Source of the DNA: Flavobacterium wongokense
GTDB lineage: Bacteria > Bacteroidota > Bacteroidia > Flavobacteriales > Flavobacteriaceae
DNA length: 64,000 nucleotides
Reading direction: 5' to 3'
Assembly: GCF_021608265.1 (NCBI RefSeq)
Contig: NZ_JAKIHP010000001.1
Span: 1,240,001-1,304,000, forward strand
Shown here: positions 16,886 through 26,345 of the stretch, in pieces
How the letters are laid out: the number at the start of each line of letters is the position of its first letter
Position numbering within the stretch: position 1 is the first letter of the stretch
Translations under genes and position numbers: made by a program
Notes under the pieces: model-generated
The model's input: the letters and a program-made list of their open reading frames with translations, nothing else
Told to the model about the DNA's origin: nothing
The model's database searches: none

Positions 16886-17665
16886 ATGAACGACGTAAAA
16901 GCCAAAAAACACCTCGGGCAACACTTCCTGACGGATGAATCGATTGCCCAAAACATAGCCGATACCTTGAGTTATAAGGGCTACGGCATCACTTTGGAAA
17001 TTGGTCCCGGAATGGGAGTTTTGACCAAATACGTTTTGGAAAAACAAACCACGACCTATGTTATCGAAATCGATACCGAATCGGTTCAGTATCTGGACAC
17101 GCATTATCCAAAACTGCACGGAAAAATCATTTCAAAAGATTTTTTGAAATACAATATCAACGAAGTTTTTGAAGGCAAACCCTTTGCCATCATTGGGAAC
17201 TTCCCTTATAATATTTCATCGCAGATTGTTTTTAAATGTTTGGAACTGCGTCATCAGGTTCCTGAATTTTCAGGGATGTTCCAAAAGGAAGTAGCCGAAC
17301 GCATCTGCGAAAAGAAAGGGAGCAAAACCTACGGAATACTGTCAGTACTGGTTCAGGCTTTTTATGAGGCCGAATATTTGTTTACCGTTCCGCCCAACGT
17401 TTTCAATCCGCCGCCAAAAGTAAATTCGGGCGTTTTGAGATTAACGAGAAAAGAAAACTTCACGTTGCCGTGCAATGAGAAATTGTTTTTTTCAGTAGTA
17501 AAGACAGGTTTTCAGCAACGCCGCAAGACGTTAAGAAATAGTTTAAAATCATTCAACCTTTCGGATAATTTAAAAGAAGATACTATCTTTGACCTCAGAC
17601 CAGAGCAACTCTCGGTAGAACAATTCATTGAACTTACCCAAAAAATAGAGGCCAATGCAGTTTAA
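16886..17665 (+). CDS. rsmA: 16S rRNA (adenine 1518/1519-N6,N6)-dimethyltransferase
   Basis: 259 residues. KKHLGQHFL near the N-terminus, the SAM-binding loop GPGMG (40-44) and the catalytic NFPY (105-108) identify the KsgA/RsmA family. The C-terminal helical region ([12 protein letters not shown]) is also typical. It dimethylates two adjacent adenines at the 3' end of 16S rRNA during 30S maturation; loss gives kasugamycin resistance in other bacteria. The gene overlaps mgtE by 11 bases, so the two are co-translated. Its start lies 11 bases after a palindromic repeat. Confidence 0.97.
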   Translation: MNDVKAKKHLGQHFLTDESIAQNIADTLSYKGYGITLEIGPGMGVLTKYVLEKQTTTYVIEIDTESVQYLDTHYPKLHGKIISKDFLKYNINEVFEGKPFAIIGNFPYNISSQIVFKCLELRHQVPEFSGMFQKEVAERICEKKGSKTYGILSVLVQAFYEAEYLFTVPPNVFNPPPKVNSGVLRLTRKENFTLPCNEKLFFSVVKTGFQQRRKTLRNSLKSFNLSDNLKEDTIFDLRPEQLSVEQFIELTQKIEANAV

Positions 17666-19004
17666 TATCAGCAAAGAATTCTTAACGCAAATCGAGGAAC
17701 TCATTCATCAAAAGAACGACCAGGAACTGGCTGTTTTGCTGAATGACCTCCACCATGCCGATATTGCTGAGATTTTTGAAGAGCTGAATATTGCTGAGGC
17801 AACTTATATTTTTAAAATCCTCGACAGCGAAATTACCGCCGAAATCCTTCCGGAATTAGAGGAAGACGTTCGTGAAAAAATCCTTCATGGACTTTCTGCA
17901 AAGGAGATTGCAGAAGAATTGGACGAATTGGATACTGATGACGCTGCCGATATCATTGCAGAGTTATCCCAATCCAAAAAAGAGGAAGTAATCAATGAGC
18001 TGGAAGACGTAGAGCACGCCAAGGACATTGTCGATTTGTTGCGCTATAGTGAAACCACAGCCGGAGGTTTGATGGGGAAAGAGATGGTAAAAGTCAACGA
18101 AAACTGGAACGTGCTGACCTGTGTAAAGGAAATGCGAAGCCAGGCGGAACATGTTACCAGAGTACATTCCATTTACGTGGTTGACGATGAAAACCGATTA
18201 AAAGGAAGATTGTCGCTCAAGGATTTGTTGACGACCTCTACCAAAACGCCCATTAGTGAGGTCTACATCAAAAAGGTAGATTACGTAAAAGTCGATACCC
18301 CAAATACAGAAGTTGCCCGAATCATGCAGAAGTATGACCTCGAGGCGATTCCGGTAGTTGATGAAATGGGAAGATTGGTTGGCCGTGTTACCATCGATGA
18401 CATCGTAGACGTAATCAAGGAAGAAGCCGACAAGGATTACCAAATGGCGGCAGGTATCACCCAGGACGTAGAAGCGGGTGACAGCGTTTTTGAAATGATC
18501 AAGGCGCGTCTGCCTTGGCTTTTGATAGGAATGGCAATCGAATTGGTTGCCTCATTAGTACTCAAGGAAAACGAAACTACAGCTCAAACCTATTCAACAC
18601 TAATCATATTTGTACCACTACTTTCAGCAACGGCAGGAAACATTGGTGTTCAGGCATCGGCAATTGTGGTTCAGGGATTGGCCAACGGTTCGCTAAAGGA
18701 ATTTAGCAATACCTATTTAAAGAAAGAACTTGCAGTTGCATTGCTTTCGGGGACTATTATTTCCAGTTTCCTATTTTTATATCATTCCCTTATGTACGGG
18801 CAGGAATTGGTTGGACTTGCCATTTCCATCTCCATGGTAGTGGTGATTCTTTTTGCGGCACTATTAGGAACAGTAGTTCCGTTAGTGCTTTATAAAAACA
18901 AAGTCGATCCGGCAATTGCTACAGGGCCATTCATCACTACAACAAACGACGTTTTCGGAATCATGATTTATTTCTGGATTGCGCGTATGATCCTTGGGTT
19001 TTAA
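17655..19004 (+). CDS. mgtE: Magnesium transporter MgtE
   Basis: 449 residues, the family's usual length. The N-terminal acidic helical domain (about 1-125) and two CBS domains (about 130-255, with GRLSLKDLL and [12 protein letters not shown]) form the cytoplasmic Mg2+ sensor. Five membrane helices follow from about residue 280 ([17 protein letters not shown]) to the end, including the conserved [16 protein letters not shown]. It is a Mg2+-gated channel of the inner membrane. It overlaps rsmA by 11 bases, an order I recall from other Flavobacteria. Confidence 0.96.
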   Translation: MQFNISKEFLTQIEELIHQKNDQELAVLLNDLHHADIAEIFEELNIAEATYIFKILDSEITAEILPELEEDVREKILHGLSAKEIAEELDELDTDDAADIIAELSQSKKEEVINELEDVEHAKDIVDLLRYSETTAGGLMGKEMVKVNENWNVLTCVKEMRSQAEHVTRVHSIYVVDDENRLKGRLSLKDLLTTSTKTPISEVYIKKVDYVKVDTPNTEVARIMQKYDLEAIPVVDEMGRLVGRVTIDDIVDVIKEEADKDYQMAAGITQDVEAGDSVFEMIKARLPWLLIGMAIELVASLVLKENETTAQTYSTLIIFVPLLSATAGNIGVQASAIVVQGLANGSLKEFSNTYLKKELAVALLSGTIISSFLFLYHSLMYGQELVGLAISISMVVVILFAALLGTVVPLVLYKNKVDPAIATGPFITTTNDVFGIMIYFWIARMILGF

Positions 19005-19238
19005 TTTTTTAGGAGCAGCACATCTCCTGCTTTATTTCACTAATCTTCCCGCTGTCCATTATATCTTTTTCTTTTGCAAAGAAAAAGGATGCCATTTCCA
19101 TCGGGGCTATTGAGCACGTTTTGTCTTTCTTTCTGAAAAATGGATTCCCCCGCCTTCGCGGGAATGACAAAGTAGACTAAGGATAATTGCTAAATATGAC
19201 TGTCATTCCCGCGAAGGCGGGAATCCATAATCTTAAAC
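19005..19238. repeat. Intergenic region with two opposed palindromic repeats
   Basis: Two repeat copies lie here: 19144-19165 (two extra C in the left arm) and 19205-19224 (perfect, GTC before and CCA after). Here the pair is back to back, the reverse of the arrangement at 12818 and 16816. The segment 19005-19140 shows no gene. Confidence 0.8.
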
Positions 19239-19269
19239 AAAAAAAGCTCCTCTTTTCAGAGGAGCTTTT
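19239..19269 (-). terminator. Terminator downstream of tRNA-Leu
   Basis: Stem GCTCCTCT (19246-19253), loop TTTC, AGAGGAGC (19258-19265), with an A-run on the left that reads as a T-run for the leftward tRNA. Confidence 0.85.
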
Positions 19270-19270
19270 G

Positions 19271-19350
19271 TACCCAGAGCGGGACTTGAACCCGCACGGT
19301 TGCCCACAGGTGTTTGAGACCAGCGCGTCTACCAATTCCGCCATCTGGGC
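19271..19350 (-). tRNA. tRNA-Leu (CAA)
   Basis: 80 bases with acceptor stem GCCCAGA/TCTGGGT (one G-T pair), D-arm GCGGAATTGGTAGACGC, anticodon loop CTCAAAC (anticodon CAA), a long variable arm TGGGCAACCGT as expected for a class II tRNA, and T-arm GCGGG-TTCAAGT-CCCGC. The anticodon stem has a T28-T42 mismatch. CCA is not encoded. Confidence 0.93.
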
Positions 19351-19596
19351 AGTAGACAGAAACCAACAACAGTTGATTTATCGCGAAAAATAAGCATCAA
19401 ATGTGTTGCTTATCTTTAAACACGGTGCAAATGTAAAAAATAAAATATCATATTCTAAAAAAAATACTGTAAAATATGCTTTCAGAGTTGGATTTAATTT
19501 CTAAATTTGCACCTCGGTAAAACGAAGCACAACTAACTAACTACATTCGAGGCACTTCCAAAAGAAATGCCGAGGATAAAAAACAACAAAATTATA
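19351..19596. other. Intergenic region before prs
   Basis: AT-rich, no gene. TAAATTTG at 19501-19508 fits the -7 box and could start transcription of prs about 90 bases upstream of its ATG; it would leave a long leader. No riboswitch-like structure is recognised. Confidence 0.4.
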
Positions 19597-20538
19597 ATGT
19601 CGCAACAAGAACCAGAAGCAAAGATATTTGCGTGTTCGCAAAGCGTCTATCTTGCTGAACAAATAGCCAACAACTATGGTGTTCCGCTGGGTAAAGTAAC
19701 GTTCTCTAAATTTAGTGATGGTGAATTTCAACCTTCTTTTGAGGAATCAATAAGAGGATTGCGTGTTTTTATTGTCTGCTCTACATTTCCGAGCGCTGAC
19801 AATTTAATGGAACTTTTGTTAATGATTGATGCTGCAAAAAGAGCATCAGCCCGACACATTACTCCCGTAATCCCGTATTTTGGTTATGCAAGACAGGACA
19901 GGAAAGACAAGCCAAGGGTTCCGATTGGAGCAAAACTGATAGCAAAACTATTGGAAACAGCAGGAGCTACACGAATCATGACGATGGATTTACACGCCGA
20001 TCAGATTCAGGGATTCTTTGAGAAACCGGTAGACCACTTGTTTGCATCGACTATCTTTTTGCCGTATGTTAAAAGTCTGCAGTTAGACAATTTAACAATA
20101 GCTTCCCCGGATATGGGAGGTTCAAAAAGAGCTTATGCGTATTCCAAGTTTTTGGAATCGGATGTGGTAATTTGTTACAAGCAAAGAAAAGCTGCCAACG
20201 TAATCGACACGATGGAATTGATTGGTGAAGTGAAAGGAAGAAACGTGATTTTGGTTGATGACATGATTGATACCGGAGGAACATTGGCAAAAGCGGCAGA
20301 TTTGATGATGGAAAAAGGAGCTTTGAGCGTAAGGGCAATTTGTACCCACGCGATTCTTTCGGGAGAAGCTTATGAAAAAATAGAAAATTCCAAATTATTG
20401 GAATTGATTGTTACCGATTCTATTCCGTTAAAGAAAGAATCGAAAAAGATAAAAGTGGTGAGTTGTGCGCCTCTTTTTGCAGAAGTAATGAACATGGTTC
20501 AGCACAACAATTCCATCAGTGGCAAGTTTTTGATGTAA
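19597..20538 (+). CDS. prs: Ribose-phosphate pyrophosphokinase
   Basis: 313 residues from the ATG at 19597 (MSQQEPEAKIFACSQS). An in-frame ATG at 19567 would add ten basic residues and is not preferred. Family marks: FSDGEFQ, PYFGYARQDRKD in the catalytic loop, MDLHADQIQGFF, and the PRPP-binding VDDMIDTGGTLAKAA. It makes PRPP from ribose 5-phosphate and ATP for nucleotide, His and Trp synthesis. It lies upstream of rplY with a GC-rich extragenic element between, the same order as in many Flavobacteria. Confidence 0.96.
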   Translation: MSQQEPEAKIFACSQSVYLAEQIANNYGVPLGKVTFSKFSDGEFQPSFEESIRGLRVFIVCSTFPSADNLMELLLMIDAAKRASARHITPVIPYFGYARQDRKDKPRVPIGAKLIAKLLETAGATRIMTMDLHADQIQGFFEKPVDHLFASTIFLPYVKSLQLDNLTIASPDMGGSKRAYAYSKFLESDVVICYKQRKAANVIDTMELIGEVKGRNVILVDDMIDTGGTLAKAADLMMEKGALSVRAICTHAILSGEAYEKIENSKLLELIVTDSIPLKKESKKIKVVSCAPLFAEVMNMVQHNNSISGKFLM

Positions 20539-20549
20539 CTGAGGAATGC

Positions 20550-20645
20550 GTTAAGGATTGGAGCAAGTACCATGTACTGCGGAAAGCCTGACCCGAAGGG
20601 ACAAGAGGCAACGCCGACTGCCCGAAGGGAAACGCCCAAATAAGT
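20550..20645. repeat. GC-rich extragenic element between prs and rplY
   Basis: A stretch far richer in G and C than its surroundings, containing two copies of the small hairpin CCCGAAGGGA (near 20592 and 20622) and GGCAACGCCGACTGCC. It has no reading frame. Part of it resembles 9024-9066 (GACTGCC, GAAGG, GCCCAAA). It looks like a dispersed extragenic repeat of the genome. Confidence 0.55.
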
Positions 20646-20674
20646 ATTTTTATTATTAACTATATATTTTTACA

Positions 20675-21283
20675 ATGAAATCGATTACGATTAAAGGACA
20701 AGAAAGAGAAAGCGTAGGAAAGAAAGCTACTAAAGCCCTACGTGATGCTGGAATGGTCCCTTGCGTTATTTACGGAGGAACTACACCAGTGCATTTTGCA
20801 GCAGAAGAAAAAGCATTCAAAAGCTTGGTTTACACTCCAAACGCACACACGGTTGTAGTGGATTTGAATGGAAAAACTTCTAATGTTATTCTTCAGGACA
20901 TTCAGTTTCACCCGGTGTCAGACAGAATCAACCACATCGACTTCTTTCAATTGAATGAAGCTAAGGAAATCATCATGGAAGTTCCGGTTAAAGTAACAGG
21001 AACATCTCCAGGGGTACTTTTAGGAGGTGATTTACGTTTGAACCAAAGAAGGCTGAAAGTGAAAGCTTTACCAAAAAACCTTCCTGACTATGTTGAAGCG
21101 AACATTTCGGAATTGCAAATGGGTAACAAATTGTATGTTACTAAATTGCCAACTCCAAACTTTAAATTAATGCACCCAGACAACACTGTTGTTGCTCAAG
21201 TTAAGATTTCTCGTGCTGCTATGAAAGCTGCTCAGGAAGCTGCAAAAGCAGAAAAAAGTGCAAAAGGAGGAAAGAAAAAATAA
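20675..21283 (+). CDS. rplY: 50S ribosomal protein L25/general stress protein Ctc
   Basis: 202 residues, the long CTC/TL5 form rather than the ~95-residue E. coli L25. The N-terminal 5S rRNA-binding beta barrel (about 1-90; [25 protein letters not shown]) is followed by the C-terminal beta domain (about 95-180; [32 protein letters not shown]) and a Lys/Ala-rich tail. It binds 5S rRNA at the central protuberance. A terminator follows about 22 bases downstream, separating it from pth. Confidence 0.96.
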   Translation: MKSITIKGQERESVGKKATKALRDAGMVPCVIYGGTTPVHFAAEEKAFKSLVYTPNAHTVVVDLNGKTSNVILQDIQFHPVSDRINHIDFFQLNEAKEIIMEVPVKVTGTSPGVLLGGDLRLNQRRLKVKALPKNLPDYVEANISELQMGNKLYVTKLPTPNFKLMHPDNTVVAQVKISRAAMKAAQEAAKAEKSAKGGKKK

Positions 21284-21305
21284 TCAATTTATTTTTGCAA
21301 TACAG

Positions 21306-21335
21306 AAAGCATCAGTTCACGCTGGTGCTTTTTTT
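21306..21335 (+). terminator. Terminator after rplY
   Basis: AAAGCATCAG, loop TTCACG, CTGGTGCTTT plus further T; one T-G pair in the stem. Confidence 0.8.
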
Positions 21336-21351
21336 ATGAAATCAATTAGTG

Positions 21352-21359
21352 TACTTTTG
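21352..21359 (+). promoter_or_regulatory. Probable pth promoter, -7 box TACTTTTG
   Basis: Exact match to TAnnTTTG just after the rplY terminator and four bases before the ATG at 21364. The close spacing would give a very short leader for that start, or a leader of about 55 bases if translation begins at the internal ATG 21424. Confidence 0.5.
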
Positions 21360-21363
21360 TCAA

Positions 21364-21990
21364 ATGAATTGGATTTCGAATTTATTTAGGACAAAAACAA
21401 TCTCTGAAAATTCAGAAGAAGATATGAAGAAATATTTAATTGTAGGCCTTGGAAACATTGGTGCCGAATATGTAAATACACGCCATAACATTGGCTTTAA
21501 AGTGGTGGATTATATTGCTGAGAATGCCAACGTATCCTTTGAAACAGCCAAATTGGGAGCCATTGCGGAATACAGCATAAAAGGGCGAAAATTGATTTTG
21601 CTAAAGCCAAATACCTATATGAATCTAAGTGGTAAAGCGGTTCAATACTGGATGCAGAAAGAAAACATTGCAAAGGAAAATGTGCTGGTGATTACTGATG
21701 ATTTGAACCTGCCTTTCGGAACTATCCGAATCAAGGCAAAAGGTAGTGATGGAGGGCACAATGGCTTGAAGAATATCCAACTGATTTTGAACACTACAGA
21801 ATATCCAAGGTTCCGGTTTGGAATCAGTGATGAATTCAAAAAAGGGCAGCAGGTTGATTATGTGCTTGGTGAATGGAATGATGAGGAAAGGGCAAAGCTT
21901 ACCGAGCGCTATAAAGTCGCAAAAGAAATAGTGGAATCTTTTGCTCTGGCCGGTTTAAACGAAACGATGAACAGCTTTAACGGAAAATAA
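21364..21990 (+). CDS. pth: Peptidyl-tRNA hydrolase
   Basis: 208 residues from the ATG at 21364; the conserved enzyme proper begins at [11 protein letters not shown] (21424), so the first 20 residues are an extension that some Flavobacteria appear to share. Conserved: [18 protein letters not shown] with the catalytic His, [21 protein letters not shown] and GGHNGLKNI. It hydrolyses peptidyl-tRNAs released from stalled ribosomes, freeing tRNA. Which ATG is used cannot be decided from sequence alone. A strong terminator follows. Confidence 0.95.
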   Translation: MNWISNLFRTKTISENSEEDMKKYLIVGLGNIGAEYVNTRHNIGFKVVDYIAENANVSFETAKLGAIAEYSIKGRKLILLKPNTYMNLSGKAVQYWMQKENIAKENVLVITDDLNLPFGTIRIKAKGSDGGHNGLKNIQLILNTTEYPRFRFGISDEFKKGQQVDYVLGEWNDEERAKLTERYKVAKEIVESFALAGLNETMNSFNGK

Positions 21991-22019
21991 AAAAGCCTCC
22001 AATTCTGGAGGCTTTTTTT
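21991..22019. terminator. Bidirectional terminator between pth and the M43 protease gene
   Basis: Stem GCCTCCA (21995-22001), loop ATTC, TGGAGGC (22006-22012), with an A-run before and seven T after. Confidence 0.88.
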
Positions 22020-22039
22020 ATTATCAGAAATAACCAAAA

Positions 22040-23290
22040 TTACTCAATGATTAATTTTTTGGTTACGATGCCATTATCGCTTTTCACATTTACAAAGTAA
22101 ACACCGCTTGCAGGTTTGTCTAAATTGATAACCTGTAGAAGGTTTGAAGCCTGGTCAAAGTTGTTTTCAAAAATTGTTTTTCCTGTGATGTCAAATACTT
22201 CAACAGAAAAATTGCTGGTTAGCTCTTTAAATTCAATAGTAAAACTTCCTTTACTTGGATTTGGATACAAGCTGAACTGAGTTTGTAAAAATTCCTCATT
22301 TGCCAAAACGTTCGTTTTGAACTGGCTTGCGATTGTGTTGTACCAAGCCAACATCCTTGCAGCCTGACCAGAAGTAAACATATACATACACGCATCGTTT
22401 ACATAATCCATATAGTTCATCGTTAACGAATAATCAGAACAGCCTGAAGTTTCTCCTGCTGCCGGGCAGTCATAAGATTCAGTATCGGTTGCAGGCGTAT
22501 CACATACACCATCTCCGTCTGGGTTTTGCTCGTTATAAACGGCACAATTCGCTTCTCCGCAACCGGCAAAAGTATGGTCCAAATTAAAGAAGTGACCCAA
22601 TTCGTGCGTCAATGTCCTTCCTAAATTATAAGGAGCACCTGGAACGTAACCGGTACAACCAGCTCCTGAACCGAATGCATCCCTTGCAATTACTACGCAG
22701 TCTCCAATATTTGGCCTACCACCAAGAGGTGAATATCCAAGGATTCCACTACCTGCATTTCTGCAAACCAAATTCAGGTATCCATTCCATGTAGTATCAT
22801 TATCGTTTGATCCCAGGAAATCAGTTCCAAAGGTTACAGCCAAATCTCCATTCACCAAACCAGTTCCGGCTGGATGGTTTTGTGTCGCTAAGACAAACTG
22901 TACCTGTAAGTTTCCGGTATTGGTTCCAGGATAAAATGATGCATCATCAGCCCAATTTGAAATATCGGCATTGGTTCCGTTATAATCTGCGTTAAGGATG
23001 TTGATTTGCGATTGTGCCAAGGTTCTAAAACAAGCTTTTATTGTAGATGTTGTAGAAACGTTAGGGAAGTGTACTGCTACAGGAATCCTGATTACAATAT
23101 TCGGGCTTGCCGTAGTTGTGTTGGAATTCTTTTGTAATTCAGTTTTGAACTTACTTTGTTGTTGAAGATATGACGCTCTCAAAGCAGGGTCATTCATGAT
23201 TCTTTGCATAACTTCATGCATTCCACAAGTTCTGTGTTGTGAAAAACCCAATTGGAAAACAAGAAGTGCGAAAAGTAACTTTAATTTCAT
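22040..23290 (-). CDS. Secreted M43 (pappalysin-like) zinc metalloprotease, T9SS substrate
   Basis: 416 residues. Signal peptide MKLKLLFALLVFQLGFSQ, a pro-region to about residue 60, then the catalytic domain with HELGHFFNLDH (HExxHxxGxxH-type zinc site with Phe-Asn at the variable positions, near residue 230) and the Met-turn region LTMNYMDYVNDACMYMFTSGQ. Several cysteines suggest disulphides outside the cell. The last ~75 residues (FSLYPNPSKGSFTIEF...KKLIIE) are a type A T9SS sorting domain. Probable role: extracellular protein degradation. The next gene upstream on the same strand encodes a second secreted metalloprotease, but a terminator separates them. Confidence 0.92.
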   Translation of the reverse strand: MKLKLLFALLVFQLGFSQHRTCGMHEVMQRIMNDPALRASYLQQQSKFKTELQKNSNTTTASPNIVIRIPVAVHFPNVSTTSTIKACFRTLAQSQINILNADYNGTNADISNWADDASFYPGTNTGNLQVQFVLATQNHPAGTGLVNGDLAVTFGTDFLGSNDNDTTWNGYLNLVCRNAGSGILGYSPLGGRPNIGDCVVIARDAFGSGAGCTGYVPGAPYNLGRTLTHELGHFFNLDHTFAGCGEANCAVYNEQNPDGDGVCDTPATDTESYDCPAAGETSGCSDYSLTMNYMDYVNDACMYMFTSGQAARMLAWYNTIASQFKTNVLANEEFLQTQFSLYPNPSKGSFTIEFKELTSNFSVEVFDITGKTIFENNFDQASNLLQVINLDKPASGVYFVNVKSDNGIVTKKLIIE

Positions 23291-23358
23291 TTTTTGTTGG
23301 TATTAAATTTAAACAGGGGGCAAATTTAATTAAATGTTTCACATATAATAACTTTTCG

Positions 23359-23397
23359 AAAAAAAAAGAGGTGAACACACTAAATGTTCACCTCTTC
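23359..23397 (-). terminator. Terminator after the M12B-like protease gene
   Basis: On the minus strand a hairpin (arms 23385-23395 and 23367-23377, AGAGGTGAACA) is followed by a run of T. It ends the leftward transcript from 26131. Confidence 0.85.
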
Positions 23398-23422
23398 TAA
23401 CTATTTAGTAGTCAAATAGCTA

Positions 23423-26131
23423 TTATTCGATAACAATTCGTTTTACTAATTTTTGGTTTCCATCAGTTACTGAAACCAAATAAACACCAGCCTGAGCATT
23501 ATTCAACTGAATGTTTTCGTTGAAAGTAGCCTGGTTTGAATATTTGTTTTCAAAGATTGTTCTTCCGCTGATGTCATACACATTCACTGTGATTTCATTT
23601 GCAGTCGTATTTTCGAACTGAATGTTGAAGTTACCTTTATTTGGATTTGGATAGATAGCCAAATTCGCTAATTGATTCTGACCTACTGATAATTGAGCTG
23701 TTACCGCACAAACTTCAACAGACCAGTTACCGATAGAACCGGTATCTCCATTGTAGTTGTCGTTAGCAAGGAGCGTCCAGGTACCATTCATGTTTTTACC
23801 ATTGAAAGCAGACAAAGCCTGATTAGGTTTGAATGTACCTGTTAAATTTGCAGCACAAACAATTGCAGTTGGAGCAGCATCATTAAACAATACGTTGAAT
23901 CCTGTTGAAGTCGCATTACAGTTTCTGTTGAAAAGTGCTGTTTGTGTTCCATCAGGATGCGCCAATGCAACCACTAAATCCCAGTAGTAAGAGTGTGTAC
24001 CTGCAACAGTAACATTCACATCTGAAATAGTTCCTGAAACTGGTATGTTTAAACTTTTTGCAACTGTAGCTCCAGGAAGGTTAGCTCCTACACCATCTGG
24101 AATTGGAAGAGCTGTATTGTTAGAGTAAGTTGTACAGCTGGTAGCAAACGTATATCCTAAACCAATATTTTTAGAAACAGCATAGAAAACATTTCCAACA
24201 GCTTCAATTAAAATCCTACAAGAAGGTGAAGTTACTGCAGGAAGTGTTATCGTTTCTGTACCGTCATTAGCAGTACTTGCAGCCAATACAGTTGGGAAAG
24301 TAGCTCCTCCGTCAGTTGACAAAAGGATATTTACATTCGCAGTATTGATTCCATTTGCAGTTGTTCCTGCCACGTTCCATGTAATAGTCTGGTTGGTTCC
24401 AGGTGTCCATGAAGTATTGTCAGTTGCAGGATTTGTAATTGCAAAAGCTGCTCCGGTATTAACCACTGTTACTGTAGTTGCTGATGTAGAAGTTTGTCCT
24501 CCACCAAGTACATTATCCCTTACGGTAAATGTAAAAGCCAAAGTTCTTGCTACTGAAGATGTAGTTTCCCAGGTTGGAGTTAGGTTACCCATTAACACAT
24601 CAGAAAACTGAGGAAAATATCTCACTGGAGAAAGACTAGGAAGACGAGACCTAAAGTTAGGCCCATCTGTTTTAGTTGGAGAAGGAATACTTGCTGACGG
24701 GTTATTTACCGTAGCATCATCATTTTCTTCCCAGCAGTATGTTAATACTTCACCGGCAGTTCCAACTCCAGCTCCTGTAAGTTTAAATGCAGTACTAATC
24801 GGAATGCTGAAAGCTGCACCTGCTACAGTAGAAGTCGGTTTTGGGTTTGTAACCGCTAAACTTGTACTAACAGGACAGGTTTTAGTATTCATATTAGACT
24901 GAATCTGAGTGATGCTTTTGAAAGTAAAATAATCATCAGAGTGTGCCTGCATATCAGTACCATTTCCTCCAATTCCGGCATATGCCATGATAGTTGATCC
25001 TGAACCTGGCTCAACGTTGGTTGTATTGTCTTCAGTACCTGAAAGTCCGCCATAAGCGAAAGTATGCGTTGCACCCATTTGGTGTCCCATTTCGTGGGCT
25101 ACGTAATCGATGTCAAAAGAATCTCCTTCAGGGATATTGTCAGCCGGTGATGTGATACCACTACCTTTTGTAGCGTCAACACATACACAGCCAATACATC
25201 CTGCACTACCACCACCACCAGAAGCACCAAATAAATGACCAATGTCATAATTTGCCGCACCCATGTAAGTAGTATTATTTAAAGTGGCCTGTAATTGTGA
25301 ATTCCATGCTGCAGGAGCACCACTTCCGGTTTCTGTTGAATAAGGATCTGTTGAAGGATTAGTGAAAATTACGTTAGCATTGTTAGCAACAATCAATAAT
25401 TTAATTGCCAAATCTCTTTCAAAAACACCATTGCATCTTGTCATGGTTACGTTCATTGCAGTTAAGGCATCATTAACGGTACCACCGTGATATATGGTAT
25501 ATTCAGCAGTACAAGACAGAGCAAGCCTCATCGTTTTGTAAACCTGGTTGCTTGCCTGCATTACGTTAGTAACCTTATTTGATAAATTTTGGTTGGTTGT
25601 AAATTCTTCAGTGCTACAAGCAAATGGCAATTGACCTTTGTATCTTGTTGCCGAATCAAAAACAATGTAAACCGAACGGTCCTTAGTGTAAGGCTCGATA
25701 AACTCTGTTCCTGTATTCGCTCTGAAAATCATAGTTTCGATTCCTTTAGGATCAAAACTAAAATTTAGGACTGCAGAAGGATCTGTAATCCCTTTTCCGA
25801 CGTAAGCTTTAATTTCAGGAAATTGTGCCTGTAAAGCAGGCTCAAAGTTGGAAGATTCCCAAACTAAGAATTTTTCCAATTGACCATTTATGTTTGGCAA
25901 TTGAATTTCAACTCCTGCCTGGCCTGAAGCTTTCTGAGGAACATTTGCAAGGCTTAGCTTAAACTGATTTGCATCGAACTGCAATAATTTTTGATTTGCA
26001 GAATAAGCAGTTTGTCTTATTCTTTCAGAGCTTACAGCTTTGTTATTTTCCCAAAGTTTCCAAGAGGCTTTTTGAGAAAACGATAAACTAACAGAAAAGA
26101 TAAAAACAACTAAAAGTAAATTTTTTTTCAT
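23423..26131 (-). CDS. Secreted reprolysin-like (M12B) metalloprotease with P domain, T9SS substrate
   Basis: 902 residues. Signal peptide (MKKNLLLVVFIFSVSLSFSQ), a propeptide to about 200, then a metzincin catalytic domain with HEMGHQMGATH (HExxHxxGxxH) near residue 350 and cysteine-rich flanks (AGCIGCVCVDA). A beta-sandwich region follows (about 440-660), then a proprotein-convertase P domain (about 675-815; IPVSGTISDVNVTV, HSYYWDLVVALAHPDGTQ, NGTWTLLANDNYNGDTGSIGNWSVEV) and a C-terminal sorting domain (IYPNPNKGNFNIQF...RIVIE). The order is typical of Bacteroidota exoproteases delivered by T9SS. Expected to act on extracellular protein. Confidence 0.93.
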   Translation of the reverse strand: MKKNLLLVVFIFSVSLSFSQKASWKLWENNKAVSSERIRQTAYSANQKLLQFDANQFKLSLANVPQKASGQAGVEIQLPNINGQLEKFLVWESSNFEPALQAQFPEIKAYVGKGITDPSAVLNFSFDPKGIETMIFRANTGTEFIEPYTKDRSVYIVFDSATRYKGQLPFACSTEEFTTNQNLSNKVTNVMQASNQVYKTMRLALSCTAEYTIYHGGTVNDALTAMNVTMTRCNGVFERDLAIKLLIVANNANVIFTNPSTDPYSTETGSGAPAAWNSQLQATLNNTTYMGAANYDIGHLFGASGGGGSAGCIGCVCVDATKGSGITSPADNIPEGDSFDIDYVAHEMGHQMGATHTFAYGGLSGTEDNTTNVEPGSGSTIMAYAGIGGNGTDMQAHSDDYFTFKSITQIQSNMNTKTCPVSTSLAVTNPKPTSTVAGAAFSIPISTAFKLTGAGVGTAGEVLTYCWEENDDATVNNPSASIPSPTKTDGPNFRSRLPSLSPVRYFPQFSDVLMGNLTPTWETTSSVARTLAFTFTVRDNVLGGGQTSTSATTVTVVNTGAAFAITNPATDNTSWTPGTNQTITWNVAGTTANGINTANVNILLSTDGGATFPTVLAASTANDGTETITLPAVTSPSCRILIEAVGNVFYAVSKNIGLGYTFATSCTTYSNNTALPIPDGVGANLPGATVAKSLNIPVSGTISDVNVTVAGTHSYYWDLVVALAHPDGTQTALFNRNCNATSTGFNVLFNDAAPTAIVCAANLTGTFKPNQALSAFNGKNMNGTWTLLANDNYNGDTGSIGNWSVEVCAVTAQLSVGQNQLANLAIYPNPNKGNFNIQFENTTANEITVNVYDISGRTIFENKYSNQATFNENIQLNNAQAGVYLVSVTDGNQKLVKRIVIE

Positions 26132-26345
26132 GGTAATGTTGATTTAATAAAAGTAGGTAAAGATAGTTATGTTTAAAGAAACTGCAAATTTATATTTAGA
26201 ATTATTATAGATTAGTGGTTTAATTTTAACACATTGATGGTGTTTTAACACTATTGACCAACTGGTTTTAGGATGTTGGGAGTTAAAAAACAAAAAGTGG
26301 CACGGTCTTTTCGTATCTTTGTTCCTAACTTTATACAACGAAATC
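26132..26345. promoter_or_regulatory. Divergent intergenic region; -7 box TATCTTTG at 26314-26321
   Basis: AT-rich spacer between the leftward protease gene and a rightward lipoprotein gene. TATCTTTG fits the Bacteroidota -7 box and lies 24 bases before the ATG at 26346. No clear -33 element or gene is visible in the rest. Confidence 0.5.

Noticed and set aside
12818..19224. CRISPR array
   Set aside because: The repeats are short palindromes separated by whole genes, not regular repeat-spacer units, and no cas genes are present.
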